The translations under genes were made by a program, and so were the position numbers. A DNA stretch of 64,000 nt from an uncultured Methanoregula sp. (lineage in GTDB: Archaea > Halobacteriota > Methanomicrobia > Methanomicrobiales > Methanospirillaceae): the NCBI RefSeq assembly GCF_963678795.1, contig NZ_OY787453.1, positions 496,001 to 560,000 of the forward strand, given 5' to 3'. The notes beneath the pieces are model-generated. The model did no database searches and was not told the origin of the DNA. It saw nothing but the letters and a program-made list of their open reading frames with translations. Each line of letters opens with the position of its first letter. Positions within the stretch are counted from its first letter, which is position 1. Below are positions 35,743 through 44,492 of this stretch, piece after piece.

Positions 35743-35914
35743 GAAAATGGATCTTCCCGGAGATAATGAGCGGGGCATGGACCCGGGAAGTCGTGTAAGG
35801 GTGCAGATACTGGTCATGATCGGGATTATAACGGGCGGATGCATCTGATAAGTGCGGGAAATAATCAGAATTTCCTGATAAAAACCGAAAATATGGAGAA
35901 TAAATAACCGGATA

Positions 35915-36550
35915 TCAGGCAACCTGTTCAAGAATATGCCCGATCAGCCGTTTCTCAGCCTTGTGGATGTGTTCGAGCAGCGTGGTCTTGTGCATGCCCA
36001 TCTTCTCTGCAAGTTCGCCGGCGTTTATCCTCCGGGGATGATCGAAAAATCCCTCCCGGTACGATTCCAGCAGAATCTTCTTTTGCCGGGGAGTAAGGAT
36101 GTCAAAAATCCCGTTGACTTGGGGATTGTAATCGCAGACTGAAAGGATCTCGAGCCCCCACCCTTTCAGAGCTGCATCCTTGACGAACGTGTTGAAGTCC
36201 TCCGGGTCTCCGACCATGTTGAATGTCAGGCAGTCGTTCTCGAAAACAATCGGGTGCTCGAACTTTGATCCATACGTGCGGAGAAACCGGGTAATATCAT
36301 CGGAAAATGTTCCCCTGACAAGACAGGTATATTCACGGCCCCTGTTCTGAAGCACGATGAGATTCGAGACATAATTGCACTTGATCTGATCGACCGGGAT
36401 CCCTTCCCTGATGGTAAATTTACACACTTCGCTGTGCATGTCATCCACCAGGTTGAAGAGCGAGATCACCTCGAACCGTTCGATGACCTGGCCATAGGAC
36501 TTGCAGTAATCGAAGATGTCCGCGGAAAGCCTGACCGTCATCTTCTTCAT
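35915..36550 (-). CDS. Bacterio-opsin activator-type HTH regulator
   Basis: About 211 residues (start 36550 or 36541). The N-terminal ~150 residues are a ligand-sensing region of unknown type (TVRLSADIFDYCKSYGQVIERFEVISLFN). The C-terminal HTH_10 domain reads LTPRQKKILLESYREGFFDHPRRINAGELAEKMGMHKTTLLEHI, residues of which define bat-type regulators. A 16-bp perfect palindrome lies upstream of its TATATTATAT promoter, probably its own binding site. Confidence 0.86.
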   Translation of the reverse strand: MKKMTVRLSADIFDYCKSYGQVIERFEVISLFNLVDDMHSEVCKFTIREGIPVDQIKCNYVSNLIVLQNRGREYTCLVRGTFSDDITRFLRTYGSKFEHPIVFENDCLTFNMVGDPEDFNTFVKDAALKGWGLEILSVCDYNPQVNGIFDILTPRQKKILLESYREGFFDHPRRINAGELAEKMGMHKTTLLEHIHKAEKRLIGHILEQVA

Positions 36551-36587
36551 GAGCCGATCTGGTGTCCCGGACATGATATAATATATT

Positions 36588-36603
36588 GCCATACATGTAT
36601 GGC
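36588..36603. promoter_or_regulatory. 16-bp perfect palindrome between divergent genes
   Basis: GCCATACATGTATGGC lies immediately upstream of the TATA-like element for the bat-type regulator and 58 bases before the membrane-protein gene at 36661. Likely operator for autoregulation. Confidence 0.65.
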
Positions 36604-36660
36604 TCAATTCATAACATCGCTGCCTGCCTTTTCTTAATCAGAGTTTATGAGGTGTAAACC

Positions 36661-37068
36661 ATGAAACCAGACTGTTGTGCTGAAATTACGGATGCAAAGC
36701 GGATAGAAACTAAGAGCGGGCTGACGGAACCCGGGGAACACCGGAACGCCGGATTCATCATTCCTGCCTGTATCCTGATTGGCATTGGCGTTGGACTGCT
36801 CGTCAATAACCTGGGATCCGGTTTCCTTATCGGGCTCGGGCTTGGACTGGCCGGTTCGGAACTGCTTCCCTTCTTCAAAAAACCCCTGGAGGGCGAGGGC
36901 CACCCGATGAAAGGTGTGAACGTAACGACACTTCTTATCGGAGCTTTCATTGTCTTCATCGGGATTGGCATTGTCTTCGTGCCGGCCGCAATCTGGCCGT
37001 ATGCCATCGCTGGATTCCTGATCCTTGCCGGCATATCGTTCCTGGTCCGGGGAATCAATACGTTGTGA
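36661..37068 (+). CDS. Small membrane protein, unknown function
   Basis: 137 residues with four hydrophobic helices in two glycine-rich hairpins (about 31-50, 55-68, 87-104, 108-131) after a cysteine-containing N-terminus (PDCCAEI). No named family recognised. It precedes the methyltransferase-like gene by 13 bases, so the two are probably co-transcribed. Confidence 0.7.
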   Translation: MKPDCCAEITDAKRIETKSGLTEPGEHRNAGFIIPACILIGIGVGLLVNNLGSGFLIGLGLGLAGSELLPFFKKPLEGEGHPMKGVNVTTLLIGAFIVFIGIGIVFVPAAIWPYAIAGFLILAGISFLVRGINTL

Positions 37069-37081
37069 GGGTCTGATCGGT

Positions 37082-37642
37082 ATGATCGAAGCCGCTCTTG
37101 TAACCATACTCCCGGCGGGTTTCCTGATTGTCCTGTTTTACGGGGGAGCGTTATTCCTGCGCAGGAATATCGAACAGGACGGGGAGGCGCCGATCAACAG
37201 AACGCTGTTTTACGCGAGCAAGTACTCTATCCTTGTCCTCTGGGGAGCCATGGTCATCCAGAGCTGGGGTGTCAGCATATCCTTTGTCGAAGTACCCCGA
37301 TTCCTCCAGCTCATAGCGCTGTTTCTCTGGGTATCCGGGTTCGCTCTCCTGTATCTCGGACGATTTACCTTGGGGGATTCCTTTCGTTTCGGGACCCCCG
37401 GAGAAGATACCCGCCTCAAGGTGAATGGATTATTCCGGTTGAGCAGGAACCCTATGTACGTGGGCATGTATGTAACAATGGTTGCATCTGCTCTCTACAC
37501 CCTGAATCCGGTAGTTGTTCTGCTGGGAGTATTCGTGATCGTCATTCACCATACCATCGTAATGGCGGAAGAGGAACATATGCAAAAAGTGTTTGGCCAG
37601 GAATATCTGGATTATTGCGATCGCATACGACGGTATATCTGA
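37082..37642 (+). CDS. Isoprenylcysteine carboxyl methyltransferase/PEMT-like membrane methyltransferase
   Basis: 186 residues from ATG 37082. Membrane-embedded methyltransferase family with several helices and the signature LFRLSRNPMYVGMYV (SAM-binding RNPMY), ending EEEHMQKVFGQEYLDYC as in ICMT/PEMT proteins. The substrate is unknown, possibly a lipid or prenylated thiol. The longer frame starting at 37025 overlaps the upstream gene. Confidence 0.88.
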   Translation: MIEAALVTILPAGFLIVLFYGGALFLRRNIEQDGEAPINRTLFYASKYSILVLWGAMVIQSWGVSISFVEVPRFLQLIALFLWVSGFALLYLGRFTLGDSFRFGTPGEDTRLKVNGLFRLSRNPMYVGMYVTMVASALYTLNPVVVLLGVFVIVIHHTIVMAEEEHMQKVFGQEYLDYCDRIRRYI

Positions 37643-37694
37643 CCGGAAAGGGGCGATATCCGGTTAACCAGAAGACGGAAAAACGATAGAAAAT

Positions 37695-37991
37695 TTATTT
37701 TCCCGTGACATTCCCGCCAAGAGGCTTAAGAATGGTTGTAACGAGGGTGCTCAGGTTTTCCGCTTTCACGAGTGCCATGCAACAGAATCCGCCCTCTTTT
37801 TCAAAAGTGAACAGTGCAAGTTTATCACCCGGGCGTATGCCTGCTTTTTCCCTCACATCTTTGGGAAGTACCATCTGTCCGCGTTCATCGACACTCAGTA
37901 ACGCCTCCATTTTGTAAACCGATCCGGCAACACATTCACAGGATTGGCTTTCAGAAATTCCGGCTGGAAGATCACTTTTTTTCTTCGTCAT
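37695..37991 (-). CDS. AbrB-like DNA-binding protein (HgcAB-associated type)
   Basis: 98 residues. Swapped-hairpin AbrB/MazE domain: LLSVDERGQMVLPKDVREKAGIRPGDKLAL. It has extra cysteines (QSCECVAG before the domain; GGFCCMALV within), the form described for HgcAB-associated proteins and seen beside arsM in methanogens. Divergent from arsM, with repeated CAGAAT motifs in both promoters, so it is likely to regulate arsM. Cysteines may sense arsenic (inference). Confidence 0.83.
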   Translation of the reverse strand: MTKKKSDLPAGISESQSCECVAGSVYKMEALLSVDERGQMVLPKDVREKAGIRPGDKLALFTFEKEGGFCCMALVKAENLSTLVTTILKPLGGNVTGK

Positions 37992-38027
37992 GGTCTCGTG
38001 CACTACTCATTATCTTTTACCTATTTA

Positions 38028-38048
38028 ATTCTTCAGAATAATCAGAAT
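38028..38048. promoter_or_regulatory. CAGAAT repeat at the AbrB promoter
   Basis: ATTCTTCAGAAT (inverted repeat with a 2-bp centre) followed by another TCAGAAT, next to the TTAAATAG TATA-like element for the AbrB gene. The same TCAGAAT word recurs in the arsM promoter at 38184-38201. Confidence 0.5.
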
Positions 38049-38183
38049 AAAAAATTCATGACGTTCAGATTCCTCTTCAGGATTTTTTTAATCCACGAGA
38101 GAAATAACCGTGCTCCCCGCGCTGCTCCCGCGCAATGCTTTCAGCACAATCTTACATTTCTGATTTTACTGATATATTTAAAT

Positions 38184-38201
38184 ATTCTGAACACTCAGAA
38201 T
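38184..38201. promoter_or_regulatory. Inverted repeat in the arsM promoter
   Basis: ATTCTGAACACTCAGAAT, 7-bp perfect arms around a 4-bp spacer, immediately after the A/T-rich TATATTTAAATA element (38172-38183), a position suited to a repressor site. Confidence 0.6.
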
Positions 38202-38257
38202 GTTTTTGTGATTTGGATATATCCAGAATCAATGGATTTCCGAATCCGGGATCTATC

Positions 38258-39118
38258 ATGAAAATAAAACCCACTACTGAAAAATCAATCAAGGACGAGA
38301 TTAGGAACAACTACGGGGCCATTGCCCGGACCGGAGGATCGTGTTGCGGCCCGGCATCATCGTGCGGGTGTTCTCCTGCATCCGAGGCTTCGAAAAATGT
38401 TGGATATTCACAGGACGATCTATCTGCAGCACCGGACGGTGCCAACCTTGGCCTGGGCTGCGGGAACCCCGTTGCCATCGCCTCGCTTCGGAACGGGGAG
38501 ACCGTTCTCGATCTTGGATCGGGCGGAGGATTCGATGCCTTCCTTGCAGCAAAAAAAGTTGGATCAACCGGCAGGGTTATCGGTGTCGATATGACGCCGG
38601 AGATGATAGAACGGGCAACTGCCAATGCAAAAGCGGGCAGGTATTCCAATGTCGAATTCCGCCTTGGTGAGATTGAAAACCTGCCTGTCGATGACAATTC
38701 CGTTGACGTTATCATATCCAACTGCGTGATTAACTTATCATCGGATAAGAGCAGGGTTTTTGCGGAAGCATTCCGTGTCTTAAAACCCGGCGGCCGGCTC
38801 ATGGTATCCGATACGGTGATGACGCGACCTATTCCCGAATCAATCCGGAAATCTGTAGCTGCGTACATTGGTTGTGTTTCCGGGGCACTCATGAAAGATG
38901 AGTACCTGTCAATGCTCCGGGCTGCCGGATTCGTAAAAACTGAGATCTTAAAAGATGCTCCCTTAAAAGATTCCACCATCGACTTCGTATCCTTAATAAA
39001 AGAACTGGGATTTCCCGTCGACAAAAAACCCGAAGAACTGGCCGGGATCAGTGCAGTGTTTAAGGAAAGTATCTCGAGTATTACCGTTTCGGCGTTCAAG
39101 AAATCTGACGCCCGGTAG
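38258..39118 (+). CDS. arsM: Arsenite S-adenosylmethyltransferase
   Basis: 286 residues from ATG 38258. ArsM methylates As(III) stepwise using SAM. N-terminal GGSCCGPASSCGCSP cysteines, SAM-binding VLDLGSGGGFDAFLAA, the conserved Cys in SNCVINLSSDK and the second in IGCVSGAL match the Cys pair (C174/C224-type) that binds arsenic. Length is typical. The upstream repeat suggests derepression by arsenic. Confidence 0.95.
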   Translation: MKIKPTTEKSIKDEIRNNYGAIARTGGSCCGPASSCGCSPASEASKNVGYSQDDLSAAPDGANLGLGCGNPVAIASLRNGETVLDLGSGGGFDAFLAAKKVGSTGRVIGVDMTPEMIERATANAKAGRYSNVEFRLGEIENLPVDDNSVDVIISNCVINLSSDKSRVFAEAFRVLKPGGRLMVSDTVMTRPIPESIRKSVAAYIGCVSGALMKDEYLSMLRAAGFVKTEILKDAPLKDSTIDFVSLIKELGFPVDKKPEELAGISAVFKESISSITVSAFKKSDAR

Positions 39119-39330
39119 AATGCCCGGATGAGGCATTGTGCGATAAAGAATGGTTGATGACCCTGCAGAGACTTCACGCCCGCATGGCCTGGCTGCTGAA
39201 GATGATCAACAACTGATTTTTAGAGCCCCCGTCAGGTCATCGGTTACCATAATGAGCTTTAAATTGAAGCAGCGGGAAGTCCCCCCAAACATCCTGAAGG
39301 CTGAGAAAAGGAGGAAGATGGATTGGCCCA

Positions 39331-39744
39331 TCACTGCTTTTTCTGCCGTGTCCTTTGCTTTTGGGCAATCTTCTCCCCATGGCAGGATGCCCGGCAACGG
39401 TGTTTGTCAGCACTGTCCCGCATCTCCGCCCATGCGATCAGGGGGATCACGGCCTCGCAGAGCTGCCTGCCGTCATCGGTAAGCGAATACTCGACCCGGG
39501 GCGGGATCTCGGCAAATGACTCCCGGTGGATCAGGTTCTCTTTCCCGAGATCCTTCAACACATCGGTCAGGGTCTTGGGACTGATCCCGTCAAGGTGCTG
39601 CATGATGTCATTGAACCGGATCCTGTCGTGATGGCCGATGATGCTGATGACAAGAATTGCCCATTTCTTCCCTATGATGTTGATGATGCCTTCGAGGGGG
39701 CAGAGGCAGATGTGATCGTGATTACTTTCCTTTTCCATAGTCAC
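39331..39744 (-). CDS. HxlR-family transcriptional regulator
   Basis: 137 residues. Typical HxlR core: CPLEGIINIIGKKWAILVIS, FNDIMQHLDGISPKTLTDVL recognition helix, YSLTDDGRQL wing. Cysteines CLCP near the N-terminus and CRASC near the C-terminus may be redox-active. Divergent from the ABC exporter operon, with a palindrome between. Confidence 0.92.
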   Translation of the reverse strand: MTMEKESNHDHICLCPLEGIINIIGKKWAILVISIIGHHDRIRFNDIMQHLDGISPKTLTDVLKDLGKENLIHRESFAEIPPRVEYSLTDDGRQLCEAVIPLIAWAEMRDSADKHRCRASCHGEKIAQKQRTRQKKQ

Positions 39745-39772
39745 TTCAAAACTATAAACTTGATAGCATTAA

Positions 39773-39791
39773 TACTATCCAATGGATAGTA
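39773..39791. promoter_or_regulatory. HxlR operator candidate
   Basis: TACTATCCAATGGATAGTA, 8-bp perfect arms with a 3-bp centre, between the HxlR gene and the ABC operon. A further GATAG half-site is at about 39762. Confidence 0.65.
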
Positions 39792-39821
39792 ATTAAAAAA
39801 ACGAGAAGAGGCGAACAGATT

Positions 39822-40013
39822 ATGTGTCACGTGTCACCAGGAAACCCGGTATCGCATATGAACACCCGCTGCGGCTATGAGTGCAGCTGCCCCGTCACGC
39901 TCCCCCTTGAGGATGAGATCCGGGGCCTGGAAGAGCATAAAAAAATCCTCATCGGTCAGCTCGAGGCAACCGATAAGAAAATAAGTACTTTGAAGTCCCT
40001 CAGGGAATCATGA
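39822..40013 (+). CDS. Small Cys/coiled-coil protein preceding ABC exporter
   Basis: 63 residues with CGYECSCPV cysteines and a heptad-like helix (LEDEIRGLEEHKKILIGQLEATDKKISTL), resembling small DUF5320-type proteins of methanogens (tentative). The stop overlaps the ATG of the ATPase gene (ATGA at 40010). Met13 (39858) is an alternative start. Confidence 0.65.
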   Translation: MCHVSPGNPVSHMNTRCGYECSCPVTLPLEDEIRGLEEHKKILIGQLEATDKKISTLKSLRES

Positions 40014-40927
40014 ATGCGATCCAGGCTGACCATCTCATCAAACAGTTCGGCTCCGTAACTGCCGTGAACGATGTCAGCCTTGCCGTGAGAGAAGGGGAGA
40101 TCTTCGGGTTCCTCGGTCCCAATGGTGCGGGAAAGACCACGACAATGCGGATGCTCACCGGCGTACTTACCCCGGGTTCAGGTTCGGTGCTCATCAGCGG
40201 TATCGACATCCACCGCCACCCGCTCGAGGCCAAGATGCAGATGGGCGTCATCCCCGAGAGCAGCACGGTGTATGGTGACCTTTCCGCAGAACAGAACCTG
40301 CATATGAGCGGGAAGATGTACGGCATGCCGCGTAGGGAGCGGGAGGAGCGGGTCGATGAGCTCCTGACAAGGATGGGCCTTTTAGAAAAACGACACCTCC
40401 CGGTCCGGACATTCTCGAAGGGGATGAAACAGCGGGTGAGCATTGCCTGCGCCATCATTCACCGGCCCCGGGTACTGCTCCTCGATGAACCCACGAGCGG
40501 TCTCGATGTCCAGAGCCGGAGACTCGTGATCGAGACAATCCGCGAGATGAACCAGCAGGGCAGCACCATCTTTCTCACCACGCACAACATCGAGGAAGCA
40601 AACACGCTCTGCCAGAATGTCTGTATCATCAACAAGGGAACGATCGTTGCACAGGACAGCCCTGAGCGGCTCAAAAAGATGTTCGATACAACGCAGTCGG
40701 TCGAGGTCTCCTTTGACCGCCCTGTCACCCGGGATATGTTCTCGGGAGATGCGATCCTGCGGGCCGAACCCTGCGGCGACAAGTGGCGGCTGTACACGGA
40801 CAACCCGGACCTTGTCGTCAAATATATCGCAGGCCGTGCGGAACGCGAATCGATCGGGATCACGTCGCTTGTAACTTCCGGCCCGAGCCTGGAAGAGGCA
40901 TTTGTCCAGCTGACGGAGTGTGCATAA
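40010..40927 (+). CDS. ABC transporter ATP-binding protein
   Basis: 305 residues. Walker A GPNGAGKTTT (about 39-48), signature FSKGMKQRVSIACAI, Walker B VLLLDEPTSG and H-loop TTHNIEEA; a C-terminal extension is typical of ABC-2 (DrrA/NatA-type) exporters. Overlaps the permease gene by one base (40927) and the small upstream gene by 4. Probably multidrug or toxic-compound efflux under HxlR control. Confidence 0.96.
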   Translation: MNAIQADHLIKQFGSVTAVNDVSLAVREGEIFGFLGPNGAGKTTTMRMLTGVLTPGSGSVLISGIDIHRHPLEAKMQMGVIPESSTVYGDLSAEQNLHMSGKMYGMPRREREERVDELLTRMGLLEKRHLPVRTFSKGMKQRVSIACAIIHRPRVLLLDEPTSGLDVQSRRLVIETIREMNQQGSTIFLTTHNIEEANTLCQNVCIINKGTIVAQDSPERLKKMFDTTQSVEVSFDRPVTRDMFSGDAILRAEPCGDKWRLYTDNPDLVVKYIAGRAERESIGITSLVTSGPSLEEAFVQLTECA

Positions 40928-41673
40928 TGGAGATCCCACTTGCCCTCCGCGGCATCCTTGTCATCACCGGCAAGAACATGAGGCTGTATTACACCAAGCC
41001 GCCGGTCCTGATGTTCGGGCTCCTCTTCCCGCTGTTTATGTTCCTTGCGTTCTTTGTCGGGCGGAACCTCAACCTCGTACTCTTCTTCCCGGCGTTCCTT
41101 GCGATGATGCTCTTTTTCACCGCATCTTCGGTTGGCCCGCTGATCACCCCGTGGGAGAAACGGGAGAAGACCTACGAGCGGCTCCTCTCGTACCCGGTAA
41201 CCCAGGACAGCATCATTCTCGGCGACATCACGGCAGGCGCAGTCTTCGGTTTCGGCATCTCCCTGCTTGTCTGGATCGTAAGCACGATCCTTGTCCCGGT
41301 CACGATCAGGAACCCGGCGCTGTTCCTCCTCGCATTTGTTCTCGGGACTACTTCCTGTGCAGCGCTCGGGGCCCTGCTCGCGGCACCGGCATCCGACAGC
41401 CCGCCCAACGTGATGATCTTCTCGAACCTGATCCGGTTCCCGCTCATCTTCATCTCCGGGATATTCGTCCCGCTCTCGCAGATGCAGGGAGCCGGTCTCA
41501 TGCTTGCGTACTGTTCGCCGCTCACGTACCTTGTCGATCTCTTCAATACGGCGATGACCGGGACGTCTGCTTTCTCCCCGCTCCTTGACAGCTGCGTGCT
41601 CATCGGTGTCTCGGCTGTGTTTATCATTGCGGCACGGATCATCCAGAAGCGGAACCTGGTAAAAGGGCTCTAG
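40927..41673 (+). CDS. ABC-2 type permease
   Basis: 248 residues from ATG 40927, with six hydrophobic helices (first about 31-53) and the ABC-2 motifs EKTYERLLSYPVT and FPLIFISGIFVPLSQM. Partner of the preceding ATPase. Confidence 0.93.
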   Translation: MEIPLALRGILVITGKNMRLYYTKPPVLMFGLLFPLFMFLAFFVGRNLNLVLFFPAFLAMMLFFTASSVGPLITPWEKREKTYERLLSYPVTQDSIILGDITAGAVFGFGISLLVWIVSTILVPVTIRNPALFLLAFVLGTTSCAALGALLAAPASDSPPNVMIFSNLIRFPLIFISGIFVPLSQMQGAGLMLAYCSPLTYLVDLFNTAMTGTSAFSPLLDSCVLIGVSAVFIIAARIIQKRNLVKGL

Positions 41674-42121
41674 AGAAAAGATTTGGCAGGGGATCGAGTT
41701 CTCTGCCATAATGGAGAGAGTATTTCCGTGTAGACCGGTTGTTGACGTCATCTGAAAAACCGGCGCGTTATCGCGTGACCTGTCGGTCACTTTTTCCCGT
41801 ATAAAGATCTTTTCTGTCGGGACTTATGCGATCCCGATGGTCGTCAGGATACACGCACCGGCCCCAAGCAGGGTTCGGCCGGGCAGACCCTCTGGACCTG
41901 CTCCCCCCTCCCCTCCTTAATCCTCAACCCCCTGTGGCCATTGTAACGTTGCTACATACTGCCTCATTGATTCCCGCCGGAAAACCCCTCATTGTTCCGG
42001 GAGAATTACCGTGTTTTTCCGAATTATTGCCTCTGCAAAAAGGGGGGGTGAGGCAAAAGTGGTACAACCGGGCTTTATACGGGCCCGGTTAGGCACCCCC
42101 GAAGACCGTGAAAAAGGGGGG
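41674..42121. other. 448-base intergenic region
   Basis: Contains a terminator-like hairpin (see 41775) and C-rich and G-rich runs around 41905-41935 and 42108-42125. Reading frames across it have no protein-like features. No RNA gene recognised. Confidence 0.45.
41775..41795 (+). terminator. Hairpin plus T-run
   Basis: GTGACC-TGTC-GGTCAC stem-loop (6-bp perfect stem, 4-base loop) followed directly by TTTTT, about 100 bases after the ABC permease stop. Confidence 0.55.
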
Positions 42122-42541
42122 TTACGGGGCGGGGGATGTTTGCCCCTCCCGGGCAGCGACCCCGGCAAGGTATGCAACCGTCCCTCCCGTCCCGATCCGT
42201 TTCCCCTCGCGGTCAATCTCCACGAGGGTTGACGGCATGACCTGGAAGAAACGCCATGTACCGTGCCGGGAGCGGATCCAGAGCTCGATCGCGATCGCAG
42301 CGTCGCGGGCGATGAGCCGGAGACGTGCAATATCCTGTTTGTAATACTCCACAAGTTCCGGGATCGGTGCGAGAATTCTGGGCGCGAACATGATACTTGC
42401 GAACGTGACCGGGACCTTCGAGACAATCGCGATGTCGAAGATCCTTTCCGGTCCGCCCATCGCCATCTGGATCAGGCCCCGGGTCTTCGCGATTGGGATC
42501 GCTTCCGCAAGTGCCCGGTGCGGGCGGGGGCCGCGGCTCAT
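42122..42541 (-). CDS. Hypothetical archaeal protein
   Basis: 139 residues, basic and alpha/beta. The segments KTRGLIQMAMGGPERIFDIA, IARDAAIAIELWIRSRHG and TWRFFQVMPSTLVEID look conserved and faintly resemble nuclease-like core strands, but I cannot assign a family. Its ATG overlaps the upstream gene's stop (ATGA at 42538-42541). Confidence 0.6.
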   Translation of the reverse strand: MSRGPRPHRALAEAIPIAKTRGLIQMAMGGPERIFDIAIVSKVPVTFASIMFAPRILAPIPELVEYYKQDIARLRLIARDAAIAIELWIRSRHGTWRFFQVMPSTLVEIDREGKRIGTGGTVAYLAGVAAREGQTSPAP

Positions 42542-43038
42542 ATTCTGCTCCCTCCGGCAGTATGATCCTCTTCAAGATCCCCGACCCTGTACTCGAGATC
42601 ATTGAGCTTGCAGAAGAGCACTTCGTTCATCCGGTCCTGCCGCTCCATCAAGGCGCAGACAATGTCCCGGATCGCTGCATCAAGCTTCAGGTACGGGATC
42701 TCGGAGTCCTTGCTGTAAATATCCAGCAGGGTCTGCCTGCGAAGGGAATTCTTCGGTTCCAGCGGTCGGGAGATGCTCAGTCCACGAAGGGCCGTTGCTC
42801 TTGCGGCAAGTTTCGGGCGGGGCGATGTACCGCTTTTCGTCCGGGCTTTTCCCGTGTCCGTGGTGTTCCGTCCGGTTTTTTGTTCACCATAGTCCGGCCG
42901 GGACGACCCTCCCGCATCCTTCACCTCATTTTTCCACGGGCCGGTTAAGCCGGATAAACCTTGGGTTTTCTCTCCTGCAGTACGTGTAACGGGAATTTCA
43001 TCCCCGGTGTTTCCTGTGATGCTTGTCGTTGTATGCAT
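42538..43038 (-). CDS. Hypothetical protein with disordered N-terminus
   Basis: About 166 residues from ATG 43038 (the frame continues to 43161). The first ~80 residues are Thr/Gly/Lys-rich and probably disordered. The C-terminal ~80 contain LLDIYSKDSEIPYLKLDAAI and a coiled-coil DRMNEVLFCKLNDLEYRVGDLEED. No family recognised. Coupled to the next gene by a 4-base overlap. Confidence 0.5.
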   Translation of the reverse strand: MHTTTSITGNTGDEIPVTRTAGEKTQGLSGLTGPWKNEVKDAGGSSRPDYGEQKTGRNTTDTGKARTKSGTSPRPKLAARATALRGLSISRPLEPKNSLRRQTLLDIYSKDSEIPYLKLDAAIRDIVCALMERQDRMNEVLFCKLNDLEYRVGDLEEDHTAGGSRI

Positions 43039-43161
43039 GGTATCATGGTTTTTCTCTCCGACAACGGTTGTTACACGGGTCTGCTCTTTGTTCCACATGC
43101 AGCCGTGTTTTCCGTCACATCCACCGGTTCCGCTTTCGGGATAGTCACGTATGCTGTGCAT

Positions 43162-43510
43162 CCCACAATGTATCCGGGATTGTCACCGTAAACCGGGTAT
43201 TTCATCCGTTGCATTGTGATTATATTAAAAAATGACATATAATAATTTAAATATTTATGAAGGAAGAGGTTAGAGCAATCAGAGGAATATGTTGGAAAAT
43301 AGGGTTACTGATTATTGGTTTTCAACAATGTTTGTAGTTCAGATTTTTCTGGATTTCGTTTTCCAGCGTCTCGATCTTCCCGATTATGACTTCCGGAATC
43401 TCCGGGGATCCCGGCCCTGCCAGGAAAAAATCCGAGAATTAATAACCGCTCCCTATCAACGGATAACAATCCGGTTTCTGATGTGCAGAACCTGATGATG
43501 AGGATCTCTC
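43162..43510. other. 349-base intergenic region, A/T-rich promoter zone
   Basis: 43215-43265 is strongly A/T-rich (TATTAAAAAATGACATATAA, then TTTAAATATTTATGAAGG) and probably promoter DNA for one or both flanking genes. The 66-codon frame at 43289 has no recognisable protein pattern and is not called. Confidence 0.4.
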
Positions 43511-44380
43511 ATGAACAAGAACCTGATATTAACCCTGGTAATTGCCACCACCCTCGGTCTCATTCTTGCAGCAGGGTGCAGCGGTACTACCAGTAATTCC
43601 GGCACCTGTCCGGCACCTGCCCCGCAGGCAGGCCCGCAGATCTACACGGCGGTAAACATCAACGCAACGCCCATCCAGTACAAAGAAGTCAACGGTGTGA
43701 AGCTTGCATACCGGGAATTCGGATCCGGTGAACCCGTGCTGATGATCCCGGGATTTGGCAACAACATGGATGGATGGAACGAGACGTTCATCGGCATCCT
43801 TGCCTCGAAATACCATGTCTTCATCTACGACCCACGGGGAATGGGATCCAGCAGCGACACGAATAAAACGCCCGTCTTTTCCCAGTACTCCGACGATGCC
43901 GCAGCACTGATAAAAGCCCTCGGGTATGACAGCATGCACGTGTACGGGGTCTCCATGGGGTCCTCGACCGCCCAGCAGCTGGTGATCGATCACCCGGAGC
44001 GCGTAAAAAAACTGGTCCTGGATTCGGTGACCTACAACATCCGGCTTCCTGAGACAAAACTGTTGCTTGCGCTCAATGAGGAGGTCAATGCCAGCCCCTC
44101 CCAGCCTGCAGGCACACGCCATGAGGCCCAGGCAAACCTTGAATGGAAAGGCTCCTGGGACAAATTGTCCGGCATCCAGAAGGATGTCATGCTCGTTGAG
44201 GGGACCGCAGATATCCTGACTCCCGATCCGATCTCGGTCCGGATGGCCGGGCAGATCAACGGCTCGTGGGTTGTACGGTTCAAAGGCCTTCCCCATGTCG
44301 GATCCAAGTATGCGCCGGTCCAGTACGGGGAGAACGCCCTGGATTTCCTCGGGATGAATGAGTCCCCCCTCAGTAAATAA
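43511..44380 (+). CDS. Alpha/beta-hydrolase lipoprotein
   Basis: 289 residues. Signal peptide with lipobox ILAAGCSG (Cys 23 lipid attachment likely), short linker, then an alpha/beta hydrolase domain: YREFGSGEPVLMIPGFGNNMD, oxyanion/turn IYDPRGMGSS, nucleophile GVSMGSST, Asp in EGTADILTPD and His in LPHVGSKYAP. The lid region is unusually short (about 60 residues). Extracytoplasmic esterase or lipase-like role; substrate unknown. Confidence 0.92.
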   Translation: MNKNLILTLVIATTLGLILAAGCSGTTSNSGTCPAPAPQAGPQIYTAVNINATPIQYKEVNGVKLAYREFGSGEPVLMIPGFGNNMDGWNETFIGILASKYHVFIYDPRGMGSSSDTNKTPVFSQYSDDAAALIKALGYDSMHVYGVSMGSSTAQQLVIDHPERVKKLVLDSVTYNIRLPETKLLLALNEEVNASPSQPAGTRHEAQANLEWKGSWDKLSGIQKDVMLVEGTADILTPDPISVRMAGQINGSWVVRFKGLPHVGSKYAPVQYGENALDFLGMNESPLSK

Positions 44381-44492
44381 CCTTTTTAAAATAAGACCGG
44401 GGACAATTGCCCTGCAATCCTCCGGGTCCGTTCCAGCACAATTCCCTCACGGTGACCTGATAGCTTATTTTCCCGTACACTAACCGGTATCT

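Noticed and set aside
39150..39330. Frame between arsM and the HxlR gene
   Set aside because: Short, with no motif; most likely terminator or spacer sequence between convergent genes.
40459..41790. 443-codon frame opposite the ABC transporter genes
   Set aside because: Extremely Arg/Glu-rich shadow of the ATPase and permease reading frames; no family pattern.
43289..43495. Small frame of 68 codons
   Set aside because: No RBS, overlaps the A/T-rich promoter zone, and no protein-like conservation can be judged.
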